Below, one piece after another: positions 16,662 to 25,232 of a stretch of 64,000 nucleotides of DNA. The stretch comes from Acidobacteriota bacterium (GTDB lineage Bacteria > Acidobacteriota > Terriglobia > Terriglobales > Acidobacteriaceae). Within the stretch, counting starts at the first letter, position 1. Each line of letters opens with the position of its first letter. The DNA lies in assembly GCA_019351975.1 (NCBI GenBank), contig JABBOG010000001.1, positions 20,821 to 84,820 on the forward strand. Direction: 5' to 3'. Position numbers and translations under genes: made by a program. Below the pieces are notes generated by a model. It was given only the letters and a program-made list of their open reading frames with translations, was not told where the DNA came from and did not search any database.

Positions 16662-17948
16662 CTACGAGTGGCGGGTTCGGGAGCGCTTGCGGCGAGAGGA
16701 GTGGGGAGAGTGAGCGAGGGGCTCTCCCCAGGGGAGGGATGAGCTCATGGGGAAGTATCGCTTGAGGGAGAGGATAGGGAGTTCGAAGAGGTGGAAGGAG
16801 AGCCAGGAGATGAGGCAGGTGATGGGGAAGGCGAAGACGAGGCGGACGATCTGGTAGTACTCGCCGGTATTGGCGTGGGCGACGACGCGGCCGATGTGGT
16901 CGAAGAGGGGTTCGAGGAGGATGTGGAAGATGTAGAAGCCGTAACTGATGCGGCCCATCCAGCCGAGGGCGGAGTTGGAGGCGAGCGTGCGCAGAAGACC
17001 GGGGCGCAAGACGAGGGGGATGGCTGCAGCGGCTGCGACGGAGATGGCAGGCAAGCCGATCCAGAATTGGATGGGGTCGCCGAGGTACAGGGTTTTGGAG
17101 AGGAAGCTGGTGTAGAGGTAGATGGCTAGACCGATGAGAAAGGCGGGCCGGGCGTACTTGCGGATGATGCGATGGCTGCCGGGCTTGCGTCCGGTGGTGG
17201 CGATACGGCTGCCCATGGCGAGGGAGACGGCTGCGCCGAGAGCGATGGGGCCAGCCTGGGTGAGGAGGAAATAGTCGTAGAGATGATGCGTGCGTGCGCC
17301 GGCGAAGGGTGGGAGGGCATAGACACAATAGAGGAAGAGCTCGACGGTGCCGAACATCCAGAGGCTAAGGCGGACGGCGTGGCGGCGGCTGTGGGCGAAG
17401 AGCAGGACGATGGGCCAGAGGAGATAGAACTGCTCTTCGACGGCGACGGTCCAGAGGTGATAGAGGGGAAGTGTGAACTGGTTCTGGATGGCGTAGGAGG
17501 AGAGGTGGGGGAAGTCCTGAAGGAAGAAGACGAAGACGAGAAGGGGCTTGAGCGAGGAGGTCGGAGCGTGGCGGTGAAGGGCGTAGAGGGCGGCTGCGGC
17601 GAGTGCGAGGAAGTACAGGGGAAAGATGCGTAAGATGCGTCGAATGTAAAAGTTGCGTAGGCGGTGGCGCTGTCCGACGGAGTCCCATAGGCTGCCGGTG
17701 ATAAGGAAGCCGGAGAGGGCGAAGAAGAGGACGACGCCGAGCCAGCTGCCCTGGGTGACGTATCCCATGAGGCGAACGGCCGGGCTGGAGGACTGAAGGC
17801 CGCCGCCATAGTGGAAGAGAAAGACCATGAGGACGGCGAGGCCGCGCAGGCCGTCGAGGGCGGGATCGCGCTGGGTACGCGGGGTTTGATGCGCGTCGGT
17901 GGTGGTGGCAGCCGGGGAGGGCTGGATGGATGTTTCAATGTGAGGCAT
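16662..17948 (-). CDS. Acyltransferase 3 family membrane protein (OafA/YrhL-like)
   Basis: Transfers acetyl or other acyl groups to sugars of cell-surface polysaccharide or antibiotics; the substrate is unknown. It is 428 residues from the ATG at 17948, with about 10-11 helices. Diagnostic features are DPALDGLRGLAVLMVFLFHYGG (catalytic-site His in the first helix), FFALSGFLITG, NFYIRRILRIFPLYF with the conserved Arg pair, and VEEQFYLLWP. No SGNH domain is fused. A start 12 codons upstream (TTG) is rejected because those bases form the -35 element of a good promoter. It is a single gene, divergent from dnaK. Confidence 0.92.
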   Translation of the reverse strand: MPHIETSIQPSPAATTTDAHQTPRTQRDPALDGLRGLAVLMVFLFHYGGGLQSSSPAVRLMGYVTQGSWLGVVLFFALSGFLITGSLWDSVGQRHRLRNFYIRRILRIFPLYFLALAAAALYALHRHAPTSSLKPLLVFVFFLQDFPHLSSYAIQNQFTLPLYHLWTVAVEEQFYLLWPIVLLFAHSRRHAVRLSLWMFGTVELFLYCVYALPPFAGARTHHLYDYFLLTQAGPIALGAAVSLAMGSRIATTGRKPGSHRIIRKYARPAFLIGLAIYLYTSFLSKTLYLGDPIQFWIGLPAISVAAAAAIPLVLRPGLLRTLASNSALGWMGRISYGFYIFHILLEPLFDHIGRVVAHANTGEYYQIVRLVFAFPITCLISWLSFHLFELPILSLKRYFPMSSSLPWGEPLAHSPHSSRRKRSRTRHS

Positions 17949-17955
17949 TGAGGTC

Positions 17956-17984
17956 AGGCTAGCTAGTTGGTGGCTCCGCGTCAA
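17956..17984 (-). promoter_or_regulatory. Promoter of the acyltransferase gene, apparently leaderless
   Basis: Minus strand: TTGACG (17984-17979), a 17-nt spacer, TAGCCT (17961-17956), then 7 nt to the ATG at 17948. This is the best promoter match in the window. Its distance to the ATG leaves no room for a Shine-Dalgarno site. Confidence 0.55.
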
Positions 17985-18310
17985 TGATTTCGTCCTGACG
18001 TGGAAACTTGGGGATTTTGGTTGGGTTTGGTGTTGGCGTTCGATGAGTTTAGGAAGGTACTGAGTCGGTGCGAGATATTCCCTTTAGGGGTGAAGAGTGT
18101 GCTCTTCGAAACAGTGCTTTATCAGAGGCTTCTTCGCGCGGATAGGAGAGGGATCTGCTGGCGCGATTGGGTGGCGGAAAGAAATGTGAGAATTGTGTGC
18201 GCCGCGGAGCGCATTTCTGCATCATATTAGTTGACAGTAAGTCACTCACATGGGAAGCTAGTGAGGGTCAGGCAAGTATTTCGCACTGCGGCTCAAGGAT
18301 GGGATGGCAT
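17985..18310. other. Region upstream of dnaK
   Basis: About 325 bases with no supported gene. It contains an inverted repeat, TGCGC and GCGCA around CGCGGA (about 18198-18213), and a TTGA-N9-ACTCA motif listed separately. A CIRCE element (TTAGCACTC-N9-GAGTGCTAA), the HrcA site often found before dnaK or groE, is absent. The dnaK start itself is preceded by AAGGA 10 nt upstream. Confidence 0.5.
18231..18248 (+). promoter_or_regulatory. Possible degenerate HAIR (HspR) site before dnaK
   Basis: TTGA (18231-18234) and ACTCA (18244-18248) are separated by 9 nt, the same spacing as in the HspR inverted repeat CTTGAGT-N7-ACTCAAG. Only these core bases match. The outer bases do not, and no hspR gene is visible here. 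Confidence 0.25.
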
Positions 18311-20233
18311 ATGGGAAAGATTATTGGAATCGATCTGGGAACGACAAACAGTTGCGTTGCGGTGATGGAGGGCGGCGAGCCCAAGGTCATTCCGAACGAA
18401 GAGGGCGGACGGACGACGCCGTCGATCGTTGCATTCACCAAGAGCGGTGAGCGTCTGGTGGGTATGGTCGCGAAGCGGCAGGCGATCACGAACCCGGAGA
18501 ACACGGTTTATTCGATCAAGCGGTTTATGGGTCGCCGGTTGAATGAGGTTGGCGATGAGATGAAGATGGTGCCGTACAAGGTTGTGGCCAAGGGCGACAA
18601 CGTTGGCGTGATGGCACAGGGTAAGGAGTTCACGGCGCCGGAGGTTTCGGCGATGATTCTACAGAAGCTGAAGAAGGCGGCAGAGGACTACCTGGGACAG
18701 AGTGTGACGGAGGCCGTGATTACGGTTCCGGCGTACTTCAATGATGCGCAGCGGCAGGCGACCAAGGACGCTGGAAAAATTGCAGGGCTCGATGTAAAGC
18801 GCATTGTGAATGAGCCGACGGCGGCAGCGCTGGCGTATGGGCTCGACAAGAAAAAGGACGAGACGATTGCCGTGTACGACTTTGGCGGCGGAACGTTCGA
18901 CGTGTCGATCCTCGAGGTTGGCGATGGTGTGATTGAGGTGAAGTCGACCAACGGCGATACGCACCTGGGCGGCGATAATCTCGACCAACGAATTGTTGAC
19001 TGGTTGATCTCGGAGTTCAAGAACGAGAGCGGATTGGATCTGCACTCGAAGGGTAACGAGATGGCGCTGCAGCGGCTGAAGGATGCTGCGGAGCGCGCGA
19101 AGATCGAGCTGTCGACGGCGCAGGAGACGGAGATCAATCTTCCGTTTATCACGGCGGATGCAAGTGGACCGAAGCACCTGGTGCGCACGCTCAGCAGGGC
19201 GAAGCTGGAGCAGTTGGTGTCGGACCTGCTGGAGAAGTCGGTTGGACCGTGCAAGCAGGCGATGAAGGATGCAGGCATCGATGCGAGCAAGATCGACGAA
19301 GTAGTGCTGGTTGGCGGACAGACGAGAATGCCTGCGATCCAGGAGTTGGTGAAGAAGCTGTTCGGCAAGGAGCCGCATAAGGGTGTGAACCCGGATGAGG
19401 TTGTGGCGATCGGTGCGGCGGTGCAGGCTGGCGTGCTGGCAGGCGATGTGAAGGACCTGCTGCTGCTGGACGTGACTCCGCTGACGCTGAGCATTGAGAC
19501 GATGGGCGGCGTGGCGACGGCGATGATTCCGCGCAACACGACCATCCCGACGAAGAAGTCGGAGACGTTCTCGACGGCGGCGGATAACCAGACTGAGGTT
19601 GAGGTTCACGTGATGCAGGGCGAGCGTCCGATGGCGGCTCAGAATCGCACGCTGGGCAAGTTCAAGCTGGGGGGCATTCCGGCAGCGGCGCGCGGCGTAC
19701 CGCAGATCGTGGTCACCTTTGATATTGATGCCAACGGCATTCTGAATGTGAGTGCGAAGGACAATGCGACGGGCAAGGACGCGAAGATTACGATTACGAG
19801 CTCGTCGGGCCTGAGTAAGGAAGAGGTCGAGCGCATGGCGAAGGATGCTGAGGCGCACGCGGCGGAGGACAAGGAAGCGAAGGAGAAGATCGAAGCTCGC
19901 AATCAGCTGGACTCGATGGTTTATAACGTCGAGAAGATGCTGAAAGAGGGCGGAGAGAAGGTCGATGCTTCAGACAAGGGTGAGGTCGAATCGGCGCTGG
20001 CAGAGGCTAAATCGACACTGGTTGGAGACCCGAGCGTGACGGAGTTGAATGCGTCTCGCGAGAAGCTGACGACGGCGAGCCACAAGCTGGCGGAGGCGCT
20101 TTATAAGGCCAATGCGGCGGCACCGGCGGGCGATGCTCCGACGGATGGAGCAGCGAGCGCGGCTGGAACGGCAGATGAAGCGAAGAAGGACGAAGGCGTG
20201 ATCGATGCGGAGTATGTTGACGCCGAGAAGTAG
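18311..20233 (+). CDS. dnaK: Chaperone DnaK (Hsp70)
   Basis: ATP-dependent chaperone working with DnaJ and GrpE in folding and stress rescue. It is 640 residues, typical length. The N-terminus [20 protein letters not shown] is the phosphate-1 motif. [19 protein letters not shown] (phosphate 2) and [12 protein letters not shown] (adenosine motif) follow. The linker [15 protein letters not shown] joins the substrate-binding domain, and the tail ends [16 protein letters not shown], the EEVD-like acidic end of bacterial DnaK. Longer in-frame starts upstream (to 18167) lack homology. It is followed by a strong terminator, so it is transcribed apart from dnaJ, 2 kb away. Confidence 0.98.
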   Translation: MGKIIGIDLGTTNSCVAVMEGGEPKVIPNEEGGRTTPSIVAFTKSGERLVGMVAKRQAITNPENTVYSIKRFMGRRLNEVGDEMKMVPYKVVAKGDNVGVMAQGKEFTAPEVSAMILQKLKKAAEDYLGQSVTEAVITVPAYFNDAQRQATKDAGKIAGLDVKRIVNEPTAAALAYGLDKKKDETIAVYDFGGGTFDVSILEVGDGVIEVKSTNGDTHLGGDNLDQRIVDWLISEFKNESGLDLHSKGNEMALQRLKDAAERAKIELSTAQETEINLPFITADASGPKHLVRTLSRAKLEQLVSDLLEKSVGPCKQAMKDAGIDASKIDEVVLVGGQTRMPAIQELVKKLFGKEPHKGVNPDEVVAIGAAVQAGVLAGDVKDLLLLDVTPLTLSIETMGGVATAMIPRNTTIPTKKSETFSTAADNQTEVEVHVMQGERPMAAQNRTLGKFKLGGIPAAARGVPQIVVTFDIDANGILNVSAKDNATGKDAKITITSSSGLSKEEVERMAKDAEAHAAEDKEAKEKIEARNQLDSMVYNVEKMLKEGGEKVDASDKGEVESALAEAKSTLVGDPSVTELNASREKLTTASHKLAEALYKANAAAPAGDAPTDGAASAAGTADEAKKDEGVIDAEYVDAEK

Positions 20234-20257
20234 GTTGTAGATGTAGGTGCAGTGCGG

Positions 20258-20283
20258 CAAGGAGGAGCTTCGGCTCCTCCTTG
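20258..20283 (+). terminator. Intrinsic terminator of dnaK
   Basis: An 11-bp perfect stem, CAAGGAGGAGC and GCTCCTCCTTG, closed by a TTCG tetraloop and followed by TTTG, 25 nt after the dnaK stop. Confidence 0.85.
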
Positions 20284-20393
20284 TTTGTATAGCTCTTCAA
20301 GAAACGGTTTTGGCGTGGATTGCGCGCAAGCGGAGATTCGACGGATCAATCCGGGTGCAGGGCTGGAGCGTCAGATAGAAAGAGGTGGTTGTG

Positions 20394-20654
20394 ATGACCA
20401 ACGACAGAGCGGGAGATGAGGGACGGAAGGATCGGGCGTGGCCGGGTGGCGTGCGCTGGGAGTTTGGCGGTGCGCGCGGACATGTGAGCGAGACGCTGTG
20501 GCGTTGCGATGGGCTGCGGGCGGGACGGCTATATCAGCGGAGCTTGTTTGGGACGCGTGCGGAGGCTGAGGAGTTCGCGGGGAAGATGCGGGAGATGGAG
20601 CCGGACCAGATGTTTTGCGTGGAGGCGATCAAGGCGAGTGCTGTATGGAATTAG
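20394..20654 (+). CDS. Small hypothetical protein
   Basis: Not recognised. It is 86 residues from the ATG at 20394, which has a good Shine-Dalgarno (AGAGGTGG, 5 nt before it); a GTG nine bases earlier is less likely. The middle reads like one small alpha/beta domain: VRWEFGGARGHVSETLWRC, RLYQRSLFGTRAEAEEFAGK and MREMEPDQMFCVEAIK. There is no signal peptide or membrane helix. It lies alone between the dnaK terminator and a 250-nt gap, so it needs its own promoter. The coding bias matches plus-strand neighbours (many G-ending codons), which supports a real gene. Confidence 0.65.
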   Translation: MTNDRAGDEGRKDRAWPGGVRWEFGGARGHVSETLWRCDGLRAGRLYQRSLFGTRAEAEEFAGKMREMEPDQMFCVEAIKASAVWN

Positions 20655-20743
20655 AGGCTGCTTGAAGATCGCAAGTGTGCGGCGCCTGAAGGTCGCTGCA
20701 AGAGCTTTGTTTGATATCACTGCGGAATCCGGATAGAAGCAAG

Positions 20744-20764
20744 TCCTCCGTCTGCGGCGAAGGA
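20744..20764. repeat. REP-like intergenic hairpin, copy 2
   Basis: 18 of 21 bases match the element at 5513-5533, including the run TGCGGCGAAGGA. It lies in a 250-nt gap (20655-20904) that otherwise holds nothing recognisable. Its stem is interrupted: TCCT pairs with AGGA and CCG with CGG, around loop TCTG. Confidence 0.45.
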
Positions 20765-20904
20765 TGTCAACGTATGGAAGGATGTTGGTGATTTGTCAGG
20801 AGAGCGGCGAGCTTTGACTGCGTCGCTTTTCGTTCTTTGCAGAAGGACAGCGAGGTCGGAATGACGGTGCGCTGTCGGCGTTGGTGAGGCGAGGAGGGGT
20901 TTAG

Positions 20905-21807
20905 ATGCCTGAGGGGAATGAGATACATCGGTGGGCGGAGCGGCATGGGGCGGCTTTTGTGGGGAAGCCGGTGCGGGTGGATGGGCCGCAGGGGCGGTTT
21001 GTGGATGGGGATGTGCTGGATGGGCGGAGGCTGCTGCGGGTGATGGCGGTGGGCAAGCATCTGGGGTATGACTTTGGACGGGACCGGATTTTGCATGTGC
21101 ATTTGGGGTTGCAGGGGGACTTTACGGAGGGTTCGGGGGCTTTGCCGCCGGTAAAGGGGGCGTTGCGGCTGCGGATGTGGAGCGCGGCGAGGGTGAAGCT
21201 TCCGGCGGTGCCGGGGGAGAGCAAGCGGCATGCGTGGTACTCGAGTGATGATGGGACGGGGCACCTGAGGCCGGAGGAGATTGCGTGGGTGGAGCTGCGG
21301 GGGCCGATGGACTGCTCGGTGTGGACGAATGCGCAGTGGGAGATGCTGCTGGAGCGGCTGGGGCCGGACCCGCTCTGTGCTCCGAGAGACGGGGGCGATG
21401 GGCCGGAGAAGGCGATGGAGCGGATTGCGAAGAGCAAGAAGCCGATTGGGCTGCTGCTGATGGAGCAGGATGTGATGGCCGGGGTGGGGAATATTTATCG
21501 GGCGGAGCTTCTGTTTCGGGCGCGGCAGAGTCCGTTTACACCGGGGAGGGAGGTGGAGGCGGCGGTGGTGAAGAAGATGTGGAAGGAGGCAGGGCCGCTG
21601 ATGCGGGCGGGGATGGTGGATCGCAGGATTGTGACGACGCTGGCGAAGCATCGGGAACGTAAGGCGGGGAAGGTGCAGGTGGGGGATGAGCACTATGTGT
21701 ATCGGCGGAACGGGAAGGAGTGCCGGGTGTGCGGCGGGGTGGTGATGAAGCAGGAGGGGTTTGGGGGGAGGAATCTGTTCTGGTGCCCGGAGTGCCAGGC
21801 GGGTTGA
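20905..21807 (+). CDS. Fpg/Nei-family DNA glycosylase (endonuclease VIII-like)
   Basis: Removes oxidised bases and cuts the abasic site. It is 300 residues. The mature N-terminus PEGNEIHRWAERH carries the catalytic Pro and Glu of the family. The conserved Lys is seen in AVGKHLGYDF, followed by LHVHLGLQGDF. The H2TH region includes IGLLLMEQDVMAGVGNIYRAELLFRA. The end has a complete zinc finger, CRVCGG and FWCPECQ (four Cys). PEGNE and the overall form are closer to actinobacterial Nei than to Fpg (PELPE), so endonuclease VIII-like activity is more likely than 8-oxoguanine removal. Confidence 0.9.
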   Translation: MPEGNEIHRWAERHGAAFVGKPVRVDGPQGRFVDGDVLDGRRLLRVMAVGKHLGYDFGRDRILHVHLGLQGDFTEGSGALPPVKGALRLRMWSAARVKLPAVPGESKRHAWYSSDDGTGHLRPEEIAWVELRGPMDCSVWTNAQWEMLLERLGPDPLCAPRDGGDGPEKAMERIAKSKKPIGLLLMEQDVMAGVGNIYRAELLFRARQSPFTPGREVEAAVVKKMWKEAGPLMRAGMVDRRIVTTLAKHRERKAGKVQVGDEHYVYRRNGKECRVCGGVVMKQEGFGGRNLFWCPECQAG

Positions 21808-21858
21808 ACGCGGTGCGTATAACGCGATGCGTGGTATGCTCTGCATAGGAGACTTGCA

Positions 21859-22185
21859 TTGGCGAAGAAGCTGCTGAAACATCCAGGAGAGGTGCTGCGG
21901 GAGGAGTATCTGGAGAGGCTGGGACTGTCGGCGAACGCTCTGGCGATGGCGCTCCATGTTCCGTCCACACGGATCTCTGAGATTGTCCGGGGACGGAGGA
22001 GTTTGAGCGCGGATACTGCGCTGAGACTGGAGCGATATTTCGGGGGCGATATGGGTTCAAAGTCGGCGCATGAATGGATGGATTTACAGAGTCGGTATGA
22101 ATTGGCGAAGATAGGTCCGGCGGAGCGGCGCAGGATCGAATCTGAGGTGAAGTCGGTGCAGCGAGTGGGAAAGGGAGCACGTTAG
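21859..22185 (+). CDS. HigA/VapI-family helix-turn-helix antitoxin-like regulator, no partner toxin
   Basis: DNA-binding protein of the XRE superfamily, addiction-module antitoxin subgroup. It is 108 residues starting with TTG, supported by AGGAG 8 nt upstream. It contains [17 protein letters not shown], the HigA hallmark, then the [41 protein letters not shown] HigB (RelE-like) toxin normally lies just upstream, but only 51 nt separate this gene from the glycosylase, and downstream is dnaJ (2 nt between stop and ATG). It may be a domesticated regulator, perhaps controlling dnaJ with which it is probably co-transcribed. That role is inference. Confidence 0.88.
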   Translation: MAKKLLKHPGEVLREEYLERLGLSANALAMALHVPSTRISEIVRGRRSLSADTALRLERYFGGDMGSKSAHEWMDLQSRYELAKIGPAERRRIESEVKSVQRVGKGAR

Positions 22186-22187
22186 AG

Positions 22188-23453
22188 ATGGCGACACAGA
22201 CGAAGGATTATTACGGCACGCTGGGCGTGAAGAAGACGGCGACGGCGGATGAGATTCGCAAGGCATTTCGCAAGCTGGCGCGGAAGCACCATCCGGATGT
22301 GAATCCGGGGGACAAGAAGGCTGAGGAGAAGTTTAAAGAGGTCTCTGAGGCGAACGACGTATTGAGTGATGAGAAGAAGCGGAAGATCTATGACCAGGTG
22401 GGCTTCTACTCGGACAATATCGATGCGGCGACGGCGGAGGCGTATGCGCGCGGTGGAGGTGCGCCGGGCGGCGGCGGGTTTGGTGGTGGAGGGTTTGGCG
22501 GAGGCGCGGGAGCGGCTCAGGGTGGGCATGGAAAGGGTGTTCCGTTCGATTTCGAAGGGTTTGATTTTTCGGGATTTCAGGGCGGGGGGAAGGCCGCGCC
22601 GCAGGAGTCCGGGGCTGGATTTGGGGGAAGCTTTCGGGATGTATTTTCGGGGATGTTCAGCGGTGGCGGGGGACGGCAGGCGCGCGGGCCGCAACCGGGG
22701 ACGGACCTGGAGTACCAGGTTGAGATTGATTTCTGGACGGCGATTCGTGGGGGTGTGACGCGGTTGGAGATTCATCGGCAGGAGCAGTGCCCGACGTGCA
22801 AGGGGCGTGCGGTGACGGGCGGGAGTATGGTATGCCCGGAGTGCCACGGCGAAGGGCAGGTGACGCAGATGGGCGGGCGTATGAAGTTCAATATTCAGTG
22901 TCCGCGCTGCGGTGGGAGCGGCAAGGTGCAGAACGCGTGCAAGACTTGCGATGGAGCGGGCGTGGTGACGAAGCGCGAACCGCTGCAGTTCAACATCAAG
23001 GCGGGGACGCGCGATGGGCAGAGGATTCGGCTGGCTGGGAAGGGCAATGCGGGGACGGAGGGAGCGCCGGCGGGTGATCTGTACCTGATTATCAAAGTGG
23101 CGGGGCACAAACTGTTTCAGCGGGTGGGCGATGATATTCACATCAGCGTGCCGGTAACGGTGATGGAGGCAGCGCTGGGAGCGAAGATCGATGTGCCGAC
23201 GGTGGATGGTGTGGGCACGGAGACGGGGCGCGCGCAGTTAAAGATTCCGCCGGGAACGCAGACGGGGCAGAAATTGCGGATGCGGGAAAAGGGTGTGACG
23301 AGCGCGACGCGCGAGGGGCACCGCGGCGACCAGATCGTTGAGGTGAAGATTGTGGTGCCGAAGGTGCAGGATGAGCGGTCGAAGGAGATTCTGCGGGAGC
23401 TGCAGAAGTTGAATCCGGAGGATCCGCGAGCGGAGATGCTGGCGGGAGTGTAG
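22188..23453 (+). CDS. dnaJ: Co-chaperone DnaJ (Hsp40)
   Basis: Stimulates the DnaK ATPase and delivers substrates. It is 421 residues. The J domain is at about 7-72 with the HPD motif ([19 protein letters not shown]). A long Gly/Phe-rich region (about 88-160) follows. The zinc domain has four CxxC pairs: [24 protein letters not shown] and CKTCDGAG. The C-terminal substrate-binding domains have [14 protein letters not shown] and DLYLIIKV. It is longer than E. coli DnaJ (376), mainly through the G/F segment. It is directly behind the HigA-like gene and ends in a strong terminator. Confidence 0.96.
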   Translation: MATQTKDYYGTLGVKKTATADEIRKAFRKLARKHHPDVNPGDKKAEEKFKEVSEANDVLSDEKKRKIYDQVGFYSDNIDAATAEAYARGGGAPGGGGFGGGGFGGGAGAAQGGHGKGVPFDFEGFDFSGFQGGGKAAPQESGAGFGGSFRDVFSGMFSGGGGRQARGPQPGTDLEYQVEIDFWTAIRGGVTRLEIHRQEQCPTCKGRAVTGGSMVCPECHGEGQVTQMGGRMKFNIQCPRCGGSGKVQNACKTCDGAGVVTKREPLQFNIKAGTRDGQRIRLAGKGNAGTEGAPAGDLYLIIKVAGHKLFQRVGDDIHISVPVTVMEAALGAKIDVPTVDGVGTETGRAQLKIPPGTQTGQKLRMREKGVTSATREGHRGDQIVEVKIVVPKVQDERSKEILRELQKLNPEDPRAEMLAGV

Positions 23454-23472
23454 GTTGGTGTGATGTTGAAGC

Positions 23473-23512
23473 AAAGCGTGGGACGGATGCCCGTCCCACG
23501 CTTTCTTGTTTT
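23473..23512 (+). terminator. Intrinsic terminator of dnaJ
   Basis: A perfect 14-bp stem (AAAGCGTGGGACGG with its complement ending CCCACGCTTT), loop ATGC, then CTTGTTTT. It lies between convergent genes and could also work on the minus strand. Confidence 0.9.
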
Positions 23513-23533
23513 AGATGTTGATGCGTGTGGAGG

Positions 23534-24166
23534 TTACTCGGCGATACGATTGGTGCTGATGGGGCGGGTTTCGACATAGTCGGCCTTGGTGGAGTAGTCG
23601 GCGCGGGTGGTGTCGTCGCTGTCGTCTGCTTTACGTTCGACGCCAGAGGTTTCTTCGCCGGAGGAGGAGATGTCGCGAGCGCCGGTGTCGCGGAGAGCCT
23701 GCTTGGCGCGCGATATTTCTTCGGAGGTATCGCAGTGGACGGAGAGGAGATTGCCGCCGTTTTTGACGGCGCCTTCGAAGCGCTTGGCTTCATATTCGGG
23801 GATACCCATGCCGACGAGTGCTCCGACGACACCACCGACGGCACCGCCGACGCCGAGACCGGCGAGCGCGCCCATGATGGGGCCGGCTGCGATGAGCGGG
23901 CCGACGCCGGGGATGGCGAGGGCACCGATGCCGGCGAGCAGGCCAAGGGTTCCGCCGATGACGCCACCGGTGGTGACGCCGGTGACGGTGCCTTCGGGAG
24001 CCTTGGTGTTCTTCTCGTGAGCGAAGGCGCGGGTGCTGTCATCGTCGGGAAGAAGGACGGAGATGGCGGCGTTGGTAAAGCCGATGGAGAGGAGGTGATC
24101 GACGGCGTTCTCTGCGGTGGCAGGTGTGGCGTAGATGCCGAAGACGGCGGTGTTTTTGCTGGACAT
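23534..24166 (-). CDS. General stress protein with YflT-like domain and glycine zipper
   Basis: 210 residues. The N-terminal part (about 6-60) VFGIYATPATAENAVDHLLSIGF and AAISVLLPD resembles the YflT/general stress protein 17M fold found in dehydration and cold-induced proteins. Residues 60-125 form a Gly/Ala-rich hydrophobic zipper (GGVIGGTLGLLAGIGALAIPG and LAGLGVGGAVGGVVGALVG) able to enter or coat membranes. LLSVHCDTSEEISRAKQALRDTGARDI repeats the fold logic. A polar tail ends it. The start has a good Shine-Dalgarno (AAGGAGATTCACC). A 12-bp palindrome AACTTTAAAGTT with a poly-A flank lies at 24184-24195, just upstream, and may be an operator. The exact function is unknown. Confidence 0.82.
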   Translation of the reverse strand: MSSKNTAVFGIYATPATAENAVDHLLSIGFTNAAISVLLPDDDSTRAFAHEKNTKAPEGTVTGVTTGGVIGGTLGLLAGIGALAIPGVGPLIAAGPIMGALAGLGVGGAVGGVVGALVGMGIPEYEAKRFEGAVKNGGNLLSVHCDTSEEISRAKQALRDTGARDISSSGEETSGVERKADDSDDTTRADYSTKADYVETRPISTNRIAE

Positions 24167-24183
24167 GGTGAATCTCCTTGAAG

Positions 24184-24195
24184 AACTTTAAAGTT
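24184..24195. promoter_or_regulatory. 12-bp palindrome upstream of the stress protein gene
   Basis: AACTTTAAAGTT is a perfect palindrome 17 nt before the ATG at 24166, followed on the plus strand by TTTT. It could be an operator at the start of the mRNA or a weak hairpin. Confidence 0.3.
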
Positions 24196-24233
24196 TTTTG
24201 CGTTGCAGGTCGGCAGTGCGGCGGCGGGTCGTA

Positions 24234-24623
24234 TTACTGCTTGACGGTCATCTGATCGACAATTTTGTAGCTCGGGGCTGCCTGCGTGGCGTCGTTATCG
24301 ACTTGCTGCTTTTGGCGATCGGATTTGACGGGGCCTTTGAGCGTTACGGTGCCGTGGCGCGTGATGATCTTGACGTTGTAGGCGTCCATGGTGAGACTCT
24401 TGTCGGCGATGATGGCTTTGCGGACGGCTGCTGTGGTTTTGAGATCGTTTGTGGAATTCGGCTGGTTGTCTGCGGTGAGGCCAGCGTTCTTATTCTGTGC
24501 GGAGTCGTTGGGCTGCGTGGAGGATGTCTGGGCCGATGCGGATGGATTGAGTAGAGCGGCAGGTGCGCCTAGAACGAGCAGCGCGAGCGTTGAGCGGTAC
24601 AGTGTAGTGCGGAACTTCGTCAT
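24234..24623 (-). CDS. Secreted BON-domain protein
   Basis: 129 residues. The signal peptide is at about 1-31 (TLALLVLGAPAALLNPSASAQ). A polar Asn/Gln/Ser-rich linker follows, then one BON domain (about 62-126): TTAAVRKAIIADKSLTMDAYNVKIITRHGTVTLKGPVKSDRQKQQVDN, cut here into its two strands, KIITRHGTVTLKGPV being the signature. BON domains bind phospholipid or the cell envelope and occur in OsmY-like periplasmic stress proteins. It lies 67 nt upstream of the glycine-zipper gene on the same strand, which suits a shared osmotic or envelope stress role. Confidence 0.88.
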   Translation of the reverse strand: MTKFRTTLYRSTLALLVLGAPAALLNPSASAQTSSTQPNDSAQNKNAGLTADNQPNSTNDLKTTAAVRKAIIADKSLTMDAYNVKIITRHGTVTLKGPVKSDRQKQQVDNDATQAAPSYKIVDQMTVKQ

Positions 24624-24788
24624 AAGGGCCCTTGTGCTGCAGTGATTTTGGCCGTTGCCGAAAGCACAGTACTTGTGAATGCGACATGTATCGTACGACC
24701 AGTACGTCAGATGTACGTGGGATGGTCTGCGTTGTGCAGCGCTATGTAATGAGTGTGTCGCTGGTCAGCGGTTTGCCGTTCGGAGAAT

Positions 24789-25232
24789 TTATTTGACAGC
24801 GTTGCGAATGTTGGAGCGGCCTGCGTAGGCCATGACGCCGGTGGAGATGGCGGTGGCGGTACACCAGGAGCAGAGCTTGCCGAAGCTGATGACCTGGCGG
24901 CCGGCGTTGAAGGCAGCTGCGGAGGCGTCGAGGGCGAGCTTGGCACCGAGCAATTTTTTTGCGGGCTCGTGTTTTCGGGCAAGAAGGATCAGGGCGAGCG
25001 TTGTGCTGAAGCTGGCAATGCCGAGGATGCCGTCTGGAATCCCGAAGGGGTGCGCTGCCCTGGAGGTGGTGATGCGTTCGGAGTCGAAGACACGGCAGTG
25101 AGGATCAGGAAGAGAGTCGATTGCGCCGAGCTGATAGAGGGTGATGGGGACGAGGGTTGCGAGGGCGCAGCAACATGCTCCGAGCATGATGGCGTCCTCG
25201 CAGGTGCAGGGTTGGGATTTGCGGCGGCTCAT
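24789..25232 (-). CDS. VKOR-family-like membrane protein (CxxC, disulfide metabolism)
   Basis: Vitamin K epoxide reductase homologues pass electrons between quinones and secreted thioredoxin-like proteins to make disulfides. It is 147 residues with about four helices. The redox motif CSWC is in the last part (KLCSWCTATAIS), and HPFGIPDGILGI matches the Ser-FGxP-LG loop. Bacterial VKORs also need a Cys pair in the first periplasmic loop. Here only Cys46 (DPHCRVFDSE) is seen in that loop, so it may be atypical or inactive. Five more Cys lie near the N-terminus (PCTCED, GACCC). It overlaps the SDR stop by 4 nt and is thus coupled to it. Confidence 0.7.
   Translation of the reverse strand: MSRRKSQPCTCEDAIMLGACCCALATLVPITLYQLGAIDSLPDPHCRVFDSERITTSRAAHPFGIPDGILGIASFSTTLALILLARKHEPAKKLLGAKLALDASAAAFNAGRQVISFGKLCSWCTATAISTGVMAYAGRSNIRNAVK

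Noticed and set aside
17949..17984. TTG start for the acyltransferase, 12 codons longer
   Set aside because: The TTG is part of TTGACG, a -35 element with a 17-nt spacer to TAGCCT; the ATG at 17948 starts the known fold.
17985..18310. CIRCE element for HrcA control of dnaK
   Set aside because: Searched by eye for TTAGCACTC-N9-GAGTGCTAA; nothing close is present.
20655..20904. A gene in the gap before the Nei-like glycosylase
   Set aside because: Open frames are short, lack a Shine-Dalgarno, and the stretch contains the REP-like hairpin; treated as non-coding.
21808..21858. HigB toxin upstream of the HigA-like gene
   Set aside because: Only 51 nt are available and no short open frame encodes a RelE-like protein.
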